Part shown: one piece after another, positions 51,736-60,911 of the stretch | How the letters are laid out: each line of letters begins with the position of its first letter | Position numbering within the stretch: position 1 is the stretch's first letter | DNA from: Clostridia bacterium | GTDB taxonomy: Bacteria; Bacillota; Clostridia; Lachnospirales; Lachnospiraceae | DNA: 64,000 nucleotides | Direction of reading: 5' to 3' | NCBI GenBank assembly: GCA_910574475.1 | Contig: CAJTAT010000001.1 | Span: 434,001-498,000, forward strand | Program-made: the position numbers and the translations under genes | Notes under the pieces: generated by a model | Told to the model about the DNA's origin: nothing | Seen by the model: only the letters and a program-made list of their open reading frames with translations | The model's database searches: none

Positions 51736-52698
51736 CTAATATCCGACCTTTTCCCAGCACTCAAAGGGAGCAGCAATTTCTTCACTGACATAAACCTGTG
51801 TCTTCATCAGCTGTAACATAGAGCTTGGAACTGCAGGAGTCACCGGGCCGTGAAGTACAAGGCGGGAAGTCATTCTCTGCCAGGAAGAAAATGTATTGTT
51901 TGTGAGCAGGGCATGCACTTCGATTCGCTCTCTTGCATTTTTAACATCAACAGGTCCAATAGTAGCCGCACGGGGCGGTACGCTTGCCACATAACCAGAT
52001 TGTCCAAACACACCGTGTAGAGAATTCTGTGCTACTGTCAGGGGATGAAGTGTCACAATACGAGCCTCCATATTCAACCATTCGTCAATATCCTCGGTCA
52101 TAAATTCTGAAACTGGATCGATAAATGCCATATGGCCTGTCCATCCTGGAGAGGAGGAACAGATATCTGCGCCTCCCTCGCCCACATCCGTAATCATTTT
52201 TGAGTAATCGGCAATGTTTTTATTGGTAGGATAATGAACGTTCTCCAAAGGCATCCGTAGCTTAGGATCGATCTGATACACAAAATACTTTAACATAGAA
52301 TGTGCGAAGCCAGCCTCATAAGTCTCTGGGGCAATGTTTCCCATATCGTCTGCCCACTCATCCATGGCAAAAATATGAAGCTTGCTGCAGTCTACCTGAA
52401 AATAATTAATAAGCTGTGCCAATGGTATGTAAGTCTCTGGCTCAGGATTTCCCAGAATCATAGTATACTTTTTCCCTGCCTCTGACGCCGCCTTAATCCG
52501 GGAAAATAGAGTGGCAATCAATACAGGATGGGGATTCATCATCACTTTAATATTAAAATCTGGATTAGAGTGTTTCTCCAAATCCTTGCCACTTATCTTC
52601 CTCAGCCGTTCACAGACCTCTCTGTCTTTAAAGGGAACATAATCGCCGCACTTAAAATCAAACTTTGTTGGAGGGTCAAAAATAATATCTTTCATCAT
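51736..52698 (-). CDS. NagB-like amino-sugar-phosphate deaminase/isomerase, copy B
   Basis: 320-residue close paralogue of the gene at 6.06-7.02 kb, matching it along its length apart from a 2-residue gap near residue 40. The loop GWTGHMAFIDP has Thr and Asp where NagB has Asp141 and Glu148; the other catalytic region is AMDEW. The start overlaps the NagA-like stop (ATGA), the same coupling as in copy A. Being retained twice, with the altered loop both times, argues that the change is functional. Confidence 0.8.
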   Translation of the reverse strand: MMKDIIFDPPTKFDFKCGDYVPFKDREVCERLRKISGKDLEKHSNPDFNIKVMMNPHPVLIATLFSRIKAASEAGKKYTMILGNPEPETYIPLAQLINYFQVDCSKLHIFAMDEWADDMGNIAPETYEAGFAHSMLKYFVYQIDPKLRMPLENVHYPTNKNIADYSKMITDVGEGGADICSSSPGWTGHMAFIDPVSEFMTEDIDEWLNMEARIVTLHPLTVAQNSLHGVFGQSGYVASVPPRAATIGPVDVKNARERIEVHALLTNNTFSSWQRMTSRLVLHGPVTPAVPSSMLQLMKTQVYVSEEIAAPFECWEKVGY

Positions 52699-53837
52699 TG
52701 CATTTCTCCTTTCAGGATTACATTTTTAATAGTTATATTATGGTCTACAACCAAGAGATCCGCTCTCTTCCCCACAGCGATCTCCCCACGGTCATAAAAA
52801 CCTACTGCACAAGCCGGATTGTAGGATGCAAAACGAAATACATCCACAATTGAAGCCCCCGTATGCTTCATCATGTTACGGCAGGCAATATCCAGTGTCA
52901 TCTTTGATCCGGCGATCTCCCCCGTATAGTCAAAATTAATATCATACACCCCTTCATATCCAGGTGGAATGGGCCCATCGCAGGCATAAGCATCGGATAC
53001 TAAAATAATTCTGTCGTCTCCCTTAATCTTTCTCACCAGGCGAAGCATATAAGGATCCACATGAATCCCTTTACTGTCGCAGATTAATTCTGCGTAAATC
53101 CCATCGTTATAATTTACCGCCTCATCCACACAGACACCGCGACATTCTGGGTACTTCTCCAGGGTTCCCGTGGCATTTGTGTGATGAGTACCTATCCGCA
53201 ATCCATAGGGCATCAAAGCCTCTACCTGCCTCGGTGTAGCTTCACTGTGTGCTACAGCGAGCACGGCTGCCGGATTCTTTTTTTTCACATCCAACACAAA
53301 GTCCAGAATATGTTCTCTCTCTGGCGCCAAAGCCCACACCTTTGCTAAATCCCATGCCGCCTCTATCACAGGCATATAATCATCCCGGACAATGGGCCCT
53401 CTCCAGGGGTTAGATTCTCTGTCACATCCAAAGGCCGGATTCAGATAAGGCCCTTCCATATAGATTCCTGAAATATTGGCACAGGCCGGATCCTTCATAG
53501 CCTCTCGCAAAATGCTGATTGCCTCCACATATTCTTTTGCATCCATGCTGAAATACAGTGCTGGTAGAACCGTAGTAGTCCCATGCTTTAAATGGTGATC
53601 CGCCGCCTTTACCGGATCCTCTGTGAAGAAGACTTCTCCGTCTGAGTGTGTATGTATATCTATAAATCCAGGCCCCAGAAAAGCTCCCTGTCCGTCGATC
53701 ACCTTCTCACACTCTTTTGGTATCTCAAGCTGAGTCATCTCTCCAAAAGCAGAAATTTCTCCCTTTTCCATGAAAAGCACTGCATCTGGAATCAAATGAT
53801 CTTTCATGATTAAAACTACATTCTTAATCGCCGTCAT
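52695..53837 (-). CDS. NagA-like amidohydrolase, copy B
   Basis: About 380 residues, paralogue of the 7.02-8.16 kb gene. IDIHTHSDGEVFF, YMEGPYLNPAFG, VAHSEATP, THHTNATG and LVSDAYACDG carry all NagA metal ligands and the catalytic Asp. The frame is open to a TTG at 53867, but alignment with copy A puts the start at 53837 (MTAIKNVVLIMKDHL); no strong ribosome binding site is seen at any option. It follows the ceramidase-like remnant by a few tens of bases. Confidence 0.82.
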   Translation of the reverse strand: MTAIKNVVLIMKDHLIPDAVLFMEKGEISAFGEMTQLEIPKECEKVIDGQGAFLGPGFIDIHTHSDGEVFFTEDPVKAADHHLKHGTTTVLPALYFSMDAKEYVEAISILREAMKDPACANISGIYMEGPYLNPAFGCDRESNPWRGPIVRDDYMPVIEAAWDLAKVWALAPEREHILDFVLDVKKKNPAAVLAVAHSEATPRQVEALMPYGLRIGTHHTNATGTLEKYPECRGVCVDEAVNYNDGIYAELICDSKGIHVDPYMLRLVRKIKGDDRIILVSDAYACDGPIPPGYEGVYDINFDYTGEIAGSKMTLDIACRNMMKHTGASIVDVFRFASYNPACAVGFYDRGEIAVGKRADLLVVDHNITIKNVILKGEMQ

Positions 53838-53879
53838 AAATTTTTCCATCCATTTCTGTTTGTCCAAAGCAACTTTCTG

Positions 53880-54417
53880 TCAACTGGGGAAAATAGGGGT
53901 TTTCTGTATCTCTTTTAAAAGCTGCAAACCTTCTTCTACAATGATTTCTGCCACCCCCGCTTTAAATCTGGAGCTTCTTGCTTCATATCCGCCCTCGTCA
54001 TAGGCATCTAGCATGGGAAAATAACCTTCATAACCGTTCGTAATGCAGGTGGGCAGTACCAAATCCCATCCCTCAGCCTTCTTCAAAGCCCGTCCCATAT
54101 CCATAAAGGGCTCTCCGGGAATTCCTATCAAGGCCACATTGCCAAGGGCAGCCTCCACATACTGTACCTTGTCGCTTTGGGTATTCCTGTAGCCTCTGTA
54201 ATGCTTTCTTTAAACGCCTCTATGACATCCGTCTTTAGCATACATTGATCCGTACTGATCAGTACCACTTTTCGTTCACTGTCTGCCAGAGCAATTGCAC
54301 AGATCTCAAGTTCATCCAGAATCCCCTTTGCAAAGCGCAGTATAAAATACCCTTCCAGCCCAATCCCCAACATTGGGGTGACATTTATTTTTGAAAATCC
54401 AGCGCAAAGTACCCCAT
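53880..54417 (-). pseudogene. ceramidase-like hydrolase, deletion remnant
   Basis: Homologue of the 11.5-12.9 kb gene reduced to its two ends. The N-terminal part reads KINVTPMLGIGLEGYFILRF up to ESITEATGIP; the C-terminal part resumes at QYVEAALGNVALIGIPGEPF and runs to the end. About 270-290 central residues, including the zinc-binding HTHTG and NGAQGD motifs, are gone, and the join is out of frame near 54160-54175. The expected start ATG at 54417 is also one base out of frame with the body; one extra G in its G run would correct this. So there are at least two lesions behind an apparently intact promoter. Confidence 0.85.
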
Positions 54418-54523
54418 AGCCTCTTCCCCTTTTAATAATTACGTTTTTATCTTTATTATCTTCTATATTCCTTTTAAAACCCGATTAATATTTTTAATTT
54501 ATTTCGTTTATGTATTTATATGT

Positions 54524-54552
54524 ATCATATAGCACAGAAGGCAACTTGTCAA
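54524..54552 (-). promoter_or_regulatory. promoter of operon B
   Basis: Minus strand TTGACA (54547-54552), 17 nt, TATGAT (54524-54529), about 105 nt upstream of the ceramidase remnant start. The local text ACTTGTCAATAT is the same as at the operon A promoter (13022 on), and the surrounding DNA is similarly A+T-rich. Confidence 0.8.
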
Positions 54553-54803
54553 TATATATTTGGTTTTATTTTCGTTTTATTATATATTTTCACTATATAT
54601 TGTTTATTTTTTATCAATTTCTATTCTATATAGCCAATTTTTTTCACAAAAATCCTATATTTATAGGTTGTTTGCCTCTCGTTATAAATTTTGTATTTTT
54701 TCTATTTATCCGAAATTAAATTCGAAATCGTATTTATATATCTTTTTTACTATACCTTGCAAAGAGAGGATAAGCCTCTTTCTTTCATTGATTCAGGGAA
54801 AGC
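54553..54803. other. A+T-rich intergenic DNA
   Basis: Between the operon B promoter and the ATPase terminator there is only T-rich, low-complexity sequence; open frames in it are not credible. A short repeat AGAGAGGATAAGCCTCTTTCTTT (partly palindromic) lies near 54762-54785. Confidence 0.5.
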
Positions 54804-54805
54804 AA

Positions 54806-54845
54806 AAAGCCGCTCTTCCTGAACAATCAGAGAAGAACGACTTCT
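54806..54845 (-). terminator. terminator after the AAA ATPase gene
   Basis: On the minus strand AAGTCGTTCTTC pairs with GAAGAGCGGCTT (two G-U pairs) and is followed by TTTTGCTTT. Confidence 0.75.
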
Positions 54846-54889
54846 TTAATTCTCAACATCTTCCACATTTTTTCTTTAAACAATCTTAC

Positions 54890-56059
54890 TTATAAGTCCG
54901 TTTTTACTCTTCGCAAATAGCTGTCAAACTGAGGCACAGTAAAATCGATTTCTCCATGCCCTGCTGCATAAATAATTCCCTTATCAATCAACGTAGCTCT
55001 GATAGGCGAAATCATTTTCACATTTGCATCCATAAAATGAGCCACATTTGCAATTGTACAAGGCAATTCGCCACACTTCACCATAGCAAACAGAAATTCC
55101 TGTTCCCTTTTTGTACATCTGTCAAATCGAACCTTAAAAAAGCTCTTGTCCAAATCCTCTAAATAAATAGGCTCATTTTTAATAACATCTTCACCAGTAA
55201 TTACATCTGAAGAAGTCTTTCGCCAAATGGTACTACACAATGCCTGGATAAAATAAGGATATCCTTGGGTTTGTTCCAGAATCTTTTGAACAGCTACTTT
55301 TTCATACGAAACTTCAAAGTCCTTTGCCGGCTGAATGACAGCCTCACTGGCATCCTTTTCCTTCAAGTTGTCTACCTCTACAAACTGAAACAGCCGTTCT
55401 GAATAAGATTTTACTTCTCCAAAAATTCTTAAAATTTTTGGTAATCCTGCCCCATAAAATACAATGGGAAGCCGAAGCTGATTGCTGCGGTGGAGCGCAT
55501 TAATTAAAGCTTCCATTTCACTTTTTTTCATATATTGGATTTCATCTACAAAGAAGCAAATAGGTCGCCCGGCTTTCTCTGCTGTCTTTCCTAAACTTAC
55601 AATCAACTCAGTTAAATCTTCGGACAGATTTCCTATAACTCCATATGCTGCTCTTTCAGACAATCCGGCTGTAAATGAACTATCTTCAGGATTATACGTA
55701 ACATAAAATGAGGTAAAAACACTTTTCAACTTTCCAACCGCCTCTTTTGCAGCTTCCAACACACTTAATTCACGCAGCATTTTCTGGCTGCTAATTGCAA
55801 TTTGTCGGATAAAGCTTCCTCTTTCTGCTATCTCAATATGTTCGCAGATTACAGGCAGGTCATCTGCCTCTTTTTCTATTGCATTTAAAAGGACAGTTTT
55901 TCCAACACCTCTGAGTCCATAATAAATTACCGGATTCTGCGGATATCCTTTTATGGTTGCCTGTATATTCAATTTTGCATTTTCTACCAATTCCTTACGT
56001 CCTGCTAAGCAAGATGGCATTTTTCCTGCCCCCGGAGTATACGGATCAACCAATCGCAT
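54890..56059 (-). CDS. AAA ATP-binding protein (ORC/archaeal-ATPase-like)
   Basis: 389 residues. Walker A is YGLRGVGKTVLL (about 48-59), Walker B is CFFVDEIQYMKK (about 168-179), and IVFYGAGLPKILR resembles the sensor-1 strand. The C-terminus (RCTKREQEFLFAMV, then IDKGIIYAAGHGEIDFTVPQ) is a winged helix. This is the AAA ATPase type often written as ATP-binding protein in Clostridia, sometimes mobile or toxin-antitoxin associated. It stands alone between terminators; no partner gene is seen. Function unknown. Confidence 0.75.
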   Translation of the reverse strand: MRLVDPYTPGAGKMPSCLAGRKELVENAKLNIQATIKGYPQNPVIYYGLRGVGKTVLLNAIEKEADDLPVICEHIEIAERGSFIRQIAISSQKMLRELSVLEAAKEAVGKLKSVFTSFYVTYNPEDSSFTAGLSERAAYGVIGNLSEDLTELIVSLGKTAEKAGRPICFFVDEIQYMKKSEMEALINALHRSNQLRLPIVFYGAGLPKILRIFGEVKSYSERLFQFVEVDNLKEKDASEAVIQPAKDFEVSYEKVAVQKILEQTQGYPYFIQALCSTIWRKTSSDVITGEDVIKNEPIYLEDLDKSFFKVRFDRCTKREQEFLFAMVKCGELPCTIANVAHFMDANVKMISPIRATLIDKGIIYAAGHGEIDFTVPQFDSYLRRVKTDL

Positions 56060-56113
56060 AAGCTTTCTCCTTCCAACAATATATCAAACCTGCTTATTTT
56101 TAATAAAATTGTA

Positions 56114-56926
56114 TCATAAAGCAAATCTTTTCACAACTTTAGATTCTGCTTCCCCCTGTGTACTCTCCCCCGCAGTATGCAAGCTTTCAAGCACCTCCTT
56201 AAGCTTCCTCGCATCTATCTGCCCTGGCGCCGATGCCTGTCCTGCTGCCCCAAAGGTCAATGCCGAGCCAAAGGTCTCCCCTGATATGCGGCTAATCACG
56301 CCCATACTGCCCATAGACATGGTAATCAAAGGCTGCTTTGCATAGTTTTTCTTCATCTCCCAGGTGGCTTCAAGGAGCGTCAGCACATCCCCCGGATCAC
56401 AGGGCATAAGGGCAATCTTCAGAAGATCCGCCCCCAATTCCTGCATCCTTAAAAGCCTCTTAAGGATCTCCTGCCGGGGAGGCGTCTTCAAAAAATCATG
56501 ACTGGAGGCCACCACTGCCACGCCATTTTCATGTGCCGCAGTTACAATCCTCTCCATCAAATCTTCCCCCATAAACAGTTCCACATCCAGCAAATCAGCC
56601 AACCCTGAACCAAGTATCTGTCTCAGGAATGTCTCATATTCATCCCTGTCTATCTTTTGCTGACCTCCCTCCTGCTTTGTACGGAAGGTCACTAGCAAAG
56701 GGAGTTCCCCCAAGGCTTCCTTAAGACTTTCTAATGCCTCTCTTTGCTTTTCTTCTATTCGCGCATCCCCATACCAGTCTGCCCGCCATTCCACCAGATC
56801 TGGCCGGGATTTTTTTACTACCTCTGTCTGAAGAAGGATCTCCTCCTTTGTTCTCCCCGTAATGGGGATACAGATCTTAGGTCTTCCCTCTCCGATCAGC
56901 AAATTTCTCACTTTTACTATATTCAT
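56114..56926 (-). CDS. aroD: type I 3-dehydroquinate dehydratase
   Basis: Third step of the shikimate pathway (or quinate breakdown) by a Schiff-base lysine. 270 residues with Glu/Arg substrate text VEWRADWYG, catalytic His143 (SSHDF) and Lys170 (LLKIALMP), at the same numbers as in the Salmonella enzyme, and SMGSMGVISRISGETFGSAL with Arg binding the carboxylate. In Clostridia aroD and aroE are often neighbours, but here they are 55 kb apart and the aroE in this window is interrupted. Confidence 0.95.
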   Translation of the reverse strand: MNIVKVRNLLIGEGRPKICIPITGRTKEEILLQTEVVKKSRPDLVEWRADWYGDARIEEKQREALESLKEALGELPLLVTFRTKQEGGQQKIDRDEYETFLRQILGSGLADLLDVELFMGEDLMERIVTAAHENGVAVVASSHDFLKTPPRQEILKRLLRMQELGADLLKIALMPCDPGDVLTLLEATWEMKKNYAKQPLITMSMGSMGVISRISGETFGSALTFGAAGQASAPGQIDARKLKEVLESLHTAGESTQGEAESKVVKRFAL

Positions 56927-56944
56927 ACTGAGCCTCCCCTGGTT

Positions 56945-57655
56945 TTATATTCTGCTCTTTTTCCTTCCCTTTTGCTTCCACACAAACCTGACCTTCTCCG
57001 GCTTAAAATGCTTAGAAGCGTGCCCCGTCATCTGGCGATATAAAAGCTCCCGGACAATATAAGCTGTCTTTAGAAAATATTCCCATCTGCCCGTTTCCCG
57101 GAAGAAGTCGTCCTCCATCCCTTCCTGGCTGTTATTCTCAAGGGTTCCCTCAAAAATTTCGTATTTTCTGAGAAGTCTGTCAAAATCTTTTGGCATATAT
57201 TTGTAGTAGGGCATGTCCAATGGAATACCCGCCATTTTCAAGACCTTAGCGATAAACTCTCCACAGTTATAAGCTTTGTAGACGGGATGCCCCCCAAGCC
57301 AGGGCAGGAGCAGCATTTGAATCAGATTGTACATCGTCTCCGGGTCCCGCCTGATCCTCTCGATCCACCGCTGTGCCCTTCGAAATCCCTCTTCCGACAC
57401 CGGGACCTTGAAAATCTTAGTATAGATTGAAACATTTTCTCCCAGTGTATAATAAATACGCTTCTCCTCAATATAGCCGGAAATAGGAGGCGTCTTAGCC
57501 CGCAGCCTGGAAAATGCATAAAAATGCTCATACCGATCGTCCAGGGACAGGGCCACATGAGTGTATTTGTAATGAGTCACTTTCTGGGTCAGCCTTCCGA
57601 AACCAGAGGGAAGATACATGAGTAGTATATACAAATATTTTATTTCTTGTTTCAT
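56945..57655 (-). CDS. papain-like (NlpC/P60-related) cysteine hydrolase-like protein
   Basis: 236 residues from the ATG at 57655, chosen because AAGGATGG lies about 8 nt upstream; ATGs at 57667 and 57694 are weaker options. The fold is suggested by THVALSLDDRYEHFYAF, typical of permuted papain-like enzymes, and by VYKAYNCGEFIAKVLKMAGI with a candidate nucleophile Cys. There is no signal peptide. Relatives in Firmicutes are uncharacterised and may act on lipids or peptidoglycan precursors. It is divergent from a B12-binding radical SAM gene. Confidence 0.65.
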   Translation of the reverse strand: MKQEIKYLYILLMYLPSGFGRLTQKVTHYKYTHVALSLDDRYEHFYAFSRLRAKTPPISGYIEEKRIYYTLGENVSIYTKIFKVPVSEEGFRRAQRWIERIRRDPETMYNLIQMLLLPWLGGHPVYKAYNCGEFIAKVLKMAGIPLDMPYYKYMPKDFDRLLRKYEIFEGTLENNSQEGMEDDFFRETGRWEYFLKTAYIVRELLYRQMTGHASKHFKPEKVRFVWKQKGRKKSRI

Positions 57656-57678
57656 TTCATTTTCCATCCTTATAATCA

Positions 57679-57707
57679 TTGCTTTCTGATTCATTTTACC
57701 ATATAAT
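57679..57707 (+). promoter_or_regulatory. probable promoter of the B12-radical SAM gene
   Basis: TTGCTT (57679-57684), 17 nt, TATAAT (57702-57707), giving a leader of about 36 nt in which no Shine-Dalgarno sequence can be seen. Confidence 0.6.
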
Positions 57708-57749
57708 AGAGACGTAAATGAACTACTTTTTAGAATAATATAAAAAACT

Positions 57750-59087
57750 ATGATTTTATTAATAAAACCAAATTCAGCAGACAACGGTTTTTCCCTGGAT
57801 ATGGCTCTGCGCACGGAACCTCTGGAGCTGGAATACATTTCAGCCATGTTAAAGGAGGCCAGGATTCCCCACTATCTCTATGAGGCTGCCGTAGATTTCC
57901 ATTCCTTTGAAGAGCTGCTTACAGAGTACCAGCCAGATGTAGTCCTCATCACCGGATATATTACACAGGAAAACCTGATGAAGCAATATGCCCGCCAAGC
58001 CAAGGATTTTGATTCCAAAATCCTCACTTTCATAGGCGGACCTCATGCACAGAGAAATGCTTCGCGCTTTTTTGAGCCTTATATTGACTTTATCTGCCGA
58101 TCAGATAATATTTTTGTAATTCTGGATGTATTACAGCAAAAATCCTTTGAAAATCTCGATGGTCTCTGTTATCATACCAGTGAGGGATGGTGTGAAAATC
58201 CAGTGGAAGCATTTGATATGAACCGGCTTCCCATACCTGATCGAAGCCATATGGAGCGCTATCTGTCCTCCTACCGCTATCTGGATGTTCATCCTGTAGC
58301 CTTATTAAAGACTAGTTCTTCCTGTCCTCACCATTGCTCCTTCTGTTATGGAAGAACCTTAAACAAGGGACAGTATTACCAGAGAGACCTTTCCCTGGTG
58401 ATAGAGGAAATCCTGAGTATTTCCAGTCCCAATATACAGATTGTAGATGACGATTTTTTATACGATACAGAGCGGCTCTGGAATTTTATATCCCTGATCC
58501 GCAGCCATAAGATTCATAAAACCTTTATCTGTTACGGCAGAGCTGACTTTATTACAGCCAATCCAGAGCTAATGCAAGCCTTGTCTGACATTGGCCTTAA
58601 GTATGTGATGGTAGGCCTGGAGGCTGTCAGTAATCACCAGCTTGACAGCTATGCCAAAGGGACGTCCTTGAATATCAATTGTGCCTGCATCCGACTTCTT
58701 CAAAAGCTGTCTATTCATCCGGTGGGATTGTTCATCGTAGATATTCGGTTCCGCCGTAAGGACTTTCGAAATCTGCGCCGTTTTATCCGAAGCTTAGACC
58801 TGGCCTACACAGGAGTCTCTATTTTTACTCCCATTCCAGGTACAGGGCTTTATGAGAAATATGAAAAGCGTCTTCTTACCCGGGAACCAGAAAAATGGGA
58901 TTTTATGCATCTGGTGATTCCCCCAGTACACTTAAGTGTCTTTGGCTTTTATCTGGAATATTTCTTATTAGTCATGGAATTATTCCAGTTGGCCAGAAAA
59001 AAAGGAATCTATAGCTTTTTGAAGCTGAATGATTATAAGCGTATTTTCCTGAAGCTTCTGTTTTGGGAAGGGCTCTTTAAAAAATAA
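57750..59087 (+). CDS. B12-binding-domain radical SAM protein
   Basis: 445 residues. The N-terminal cobalamin-binding-like Rossmann domain (about 1-140; ILLIKPN, VVLITGYITQENL, FIGGPHAQRNA) lacks an obvious DxHxxG motif. The radical SAM core has C-x3-C-x2-C in SSCPHHCSFCYGR, then IQIVDDDFLYDTERLW and FICYGRADFITANPELM, as in BchE/HpnP-like oxidases and methylases. The C-terminus is basic and hydrophobic, perhaps membrane-associated. The ATG has no ribosome binding site. Substrate unknown. Confidence 0.82.
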   Translation: MILLIKPNSADNGFSLDMALRTEPLELEYISAMLKEARIPHYLYEAAVDFHSFEELLTEYQPDVVLITGYITQENLMKQYARQAKDFDSKILTFIGGPHAQRNASRFFEPYIDFICRSDNIFVILDVLQQKSFENLDGLCYHTSEGWCENPVEAFDMNRLPIPDRSHMERYLSSYRYLDVHPVALLKTSSSCPHHCSFCYGRTLNKGQYYQRDLSLVIEEILSISSPNIQIVDDDFLYDTERLWNFISLIRSHKIHKTFICYGRADFITANPELMQALSDIGLKYVMVGLEAVSNHQLDSYAKGTSLNINCACIRLLQKLSIHPVGLFIVDIRFRRKDFRNLRRFIRSLDLAYTGVSIFTPIPGTGLYEKYEKRLLTREPEKWDFMHLVIPPVHLSVFGFYLEYFLLVMELFQLARKKGIYSFLKLNDYKRIFLKLLFWEGLFKK

Positions 59088-59115
59088 TATTTAAGCAAAG
59101 AGAGGTAAACAAGTT

Positions 59116-60021
59116 ATGGAAGAAAAAATGACAATGGACGATTACGCTACCGAGCTGGAAGCTTCCTTCCACAAGGTGCAAGAGGGCGATATTTTAACTG
59201 GAACCGTAATCGGCGTATCTGAGACTGAGGTTACTCTGGATCTGAAATCTTACACAGAAGGCATTATCCGTCTGGAAGATTATTCGGAAGATCCTGCCTT
59301 CTCCATCAAAAATGATGTGCAGATCGGTGAAGAGGTCACTGCAACTGTGCTGCGTCCAGATGATGGACAGGGACATATCCTCCTGTCCCGCAAGGCTGCT
59401 GCCGACGAGATGGCATGGAAAAAGGTTGCTGAATATCTGGAAGATAAGACCGTGCTGGACGTGAAGGTAGCCGGTGTGGTCAATGCTGGTGTCATCGCCT
59501 ATGTAGAAGGTCTTCGCGGCTTTATCCCGGCCTCCAAGCTTTCCCTTGGCTATGTGGAAGATCTGGAAGAATGGTTGAATAAGGAGATTCAGGTACAAGT
59601 TATTACGGTAGAGCCTGACAGGAAAAAGCTGGTACTCTCTGCCAGAGAAATTCTTCGTGAAAAAGCTGCAGAGGCCCGCCGCTCCAAAATTTCCAATGTA
59701 GAGATTGGCTTAGTGACAGAGGGTAAGGTAGAAAGCCTTCAGTCTTACGGTGCATTTATTGACTTGGGTGACGGTCTCTCCGGTCTGGTTCACGTATCTC
59801 AGATTTCTGAAAAACGAATCAAGAGCCCGGATGCTGTTCTCAAGGTAGGCGATACTGTAAAGGTAAAGGTCATCGCAATCAAAGATGGAAAGCTTTCCCT
59901 GAGCATGAAGGCTCTTAATGACGTGGCCGCAGAAGAGATCCATGAGGAGAAGTTCACTCTGCCAAAGGCTGAGGCTGCCACTACAAGTCTTGGAGATCTC
60001 TTTAAAAATATTAAGCTGTAA
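59116..60021 (+). CDS. S1-domain RNA-binding protein (ribosomal protein S1-like)
   Basis: 301 residues with three S1 motifs: about 18-92 (GDILTGTVIGVSETEVTLDL), about 108-175 (KVAGVVNAGVIAYVEGLRGFIP) and about 190-265 (GLVTEGKVESLQSYGAFIDL with GLVHVSQIS). The short three-domain form is common in Firmicutes, where S1-like proteins bind mRNA but are less tightly tied to the ribosome than in E. coli. GAGAGG lies about 9 nt before the start. It is probably transcribed alone or read through from the radical SAM gene 28 nt upstream. Confidence 0.9.
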   Translation: MEEKMTMDDYATELEASFHKVQEGDILTGTVIGVSETEVTLDLKSYTEGIIRLEDYSEDPAFSIKNDVQIGEEVTATVLRPDDGQGHILLSRKAAADEMAWKKVAEYLEDKTVLDVKVAGVVNAGVIAYVEGLRGFIPASKLSLGYVEDLEEWLNKEIQVQVITVEPDRKKLVLSAREILREKAAEARRSKISNVEIGLVTEGKVESLQSYGAFIDLGDGLSGLVHVSQISEKRIKSPDAVLKVGDTVKVKVIAIKDGKLSLSMKALNDVAAEEIHEEKFTLPKAEAATTSLGDLFKNIKL

Positions 60022-60063
60022 GAATTTACAATCCTTACTGGAGAGAAATATAAAACTAAAATT

Positions 60064-60112
60064 GGGGGACTAACGCAAAAGGTTGCTTCTTTCGCTTGCG
60101 TCAGTCCCTTTG
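60064..60112 (+). terminator. terminator after the S1-domain gene
   Basis: Stem GGGACT plus ACGCAA pairing with TTGCGT and AGTCCC across one mismatch, followed by TTTGTCC. About 45 nt past the stop. Confidence 0.65.
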
Positions 60113-60218
60113 TCCATTCACACGTAAATTTCCGATGAAATGGATATTTACGTATGAGCACAGATTTGAGAATTTTCATTATATTATGTTTCGTCTGTGA
60201 AGAAAGGAAGGCCTATAA

Positions 60219-60911
60219 ATGAAACACATACTGCTTTTGGAGGATGACATCAGCCTGATTGACGGCTTAAAATACACACTGGAAAAGAATGGTTTTTCTC
60301 TGGATATTGCCCAGACTACAGAAGAGGCCTGCAACTATCTGGATTGCGGTTCTGCATACGATCTTCTATTGCTGGATGTAACTCTCCCTGACGGCACAGG
60401 CTTTGACGTCTGTACCAGAGTGCGGGCAAAAGGGAACCAGGTGCCCATTATCTTTCTCACCGCATCAGACGAAGAGATGAACATTATACGGGGACTTGAC
60501 AGCGGCGGGGACGATTATATCACGAAACCCTTTAAACTGGGCGAGCTTCTCTCCCGCATCCGGGCGCTTCTCCGCCGGGCAGGCCTTGTTCCTGTACAGG
60601 AAGAGTCCATCATCCATTGTGGAGATCTGCGGATTGATTACCATAAAAATCGAGTCTTTTTAAAGGATAAGTCCTTAGATTTGACAGCCGCCGAGTATCG
60701 TCTCCTTTGCCTTTTCCTACGCAACTCCAATCAAGTCCTGTCCCGCAGCCAGATCTTGAACGAGCTTTGGGACAACAAGGGAAGCTTTGTGGATGACAAT
60801 ACCCTGTCTGTCTATATCCGCCGTCTCCGGGAAAAGATAGAGGCTGACCCTTCCCACCCCTCACACCTGATTACCGTTCGCGGCTTTGGTTATCAATGGA
60901 AGGAGAAATGA
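60219..60911 (+). CDS. OmpR-family response regulator
   Basis: 230 residues. Receiver domain with phosphoacceptor Asp53 (LLLLDVTLPDG), acidic pair Glu8-Asp9-Asp10, Thr/Lys switch (FLTASD, DDYITKPFKLGE), then a C-terminal winged helix (AEYRLLCLFLRNSNQVLSRS, VYIRRLREKIE, TVRGFGYQW). AAGGAAGG precedes the start. It forms a two-component pair with the overlapping kinase and probably controls the ABC exporter genes that follow. Confidence 0.95.
   Translation: MKHILLLEDDISLIDGLKYTLEKNGFSLDIAQTTEEACNYLDCGSAYDLLLLDVTLPDGTGFDVCTRVRAKGNQVPIIFLTASDEEMNIIRGLDSGGDDYITKPFKLGELLSRIRALLRRAGLVPVQEESIIHCGDLRIDYHKNRVFLKDKSLDLTAAEYRLLCLFLRNSNQVLSRSQILNELWDNKGSFVDDNTLSVYIRRLREKIEADPSHPSHLITVRGFGYQWKEK

Noticed and set aside
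54510-54895. Open frames in A+T-rich DNA near the operon B promoter
   Set aside because: Same low-complexity pattern; they cover the promoter and a terminator of minus-strand genes.
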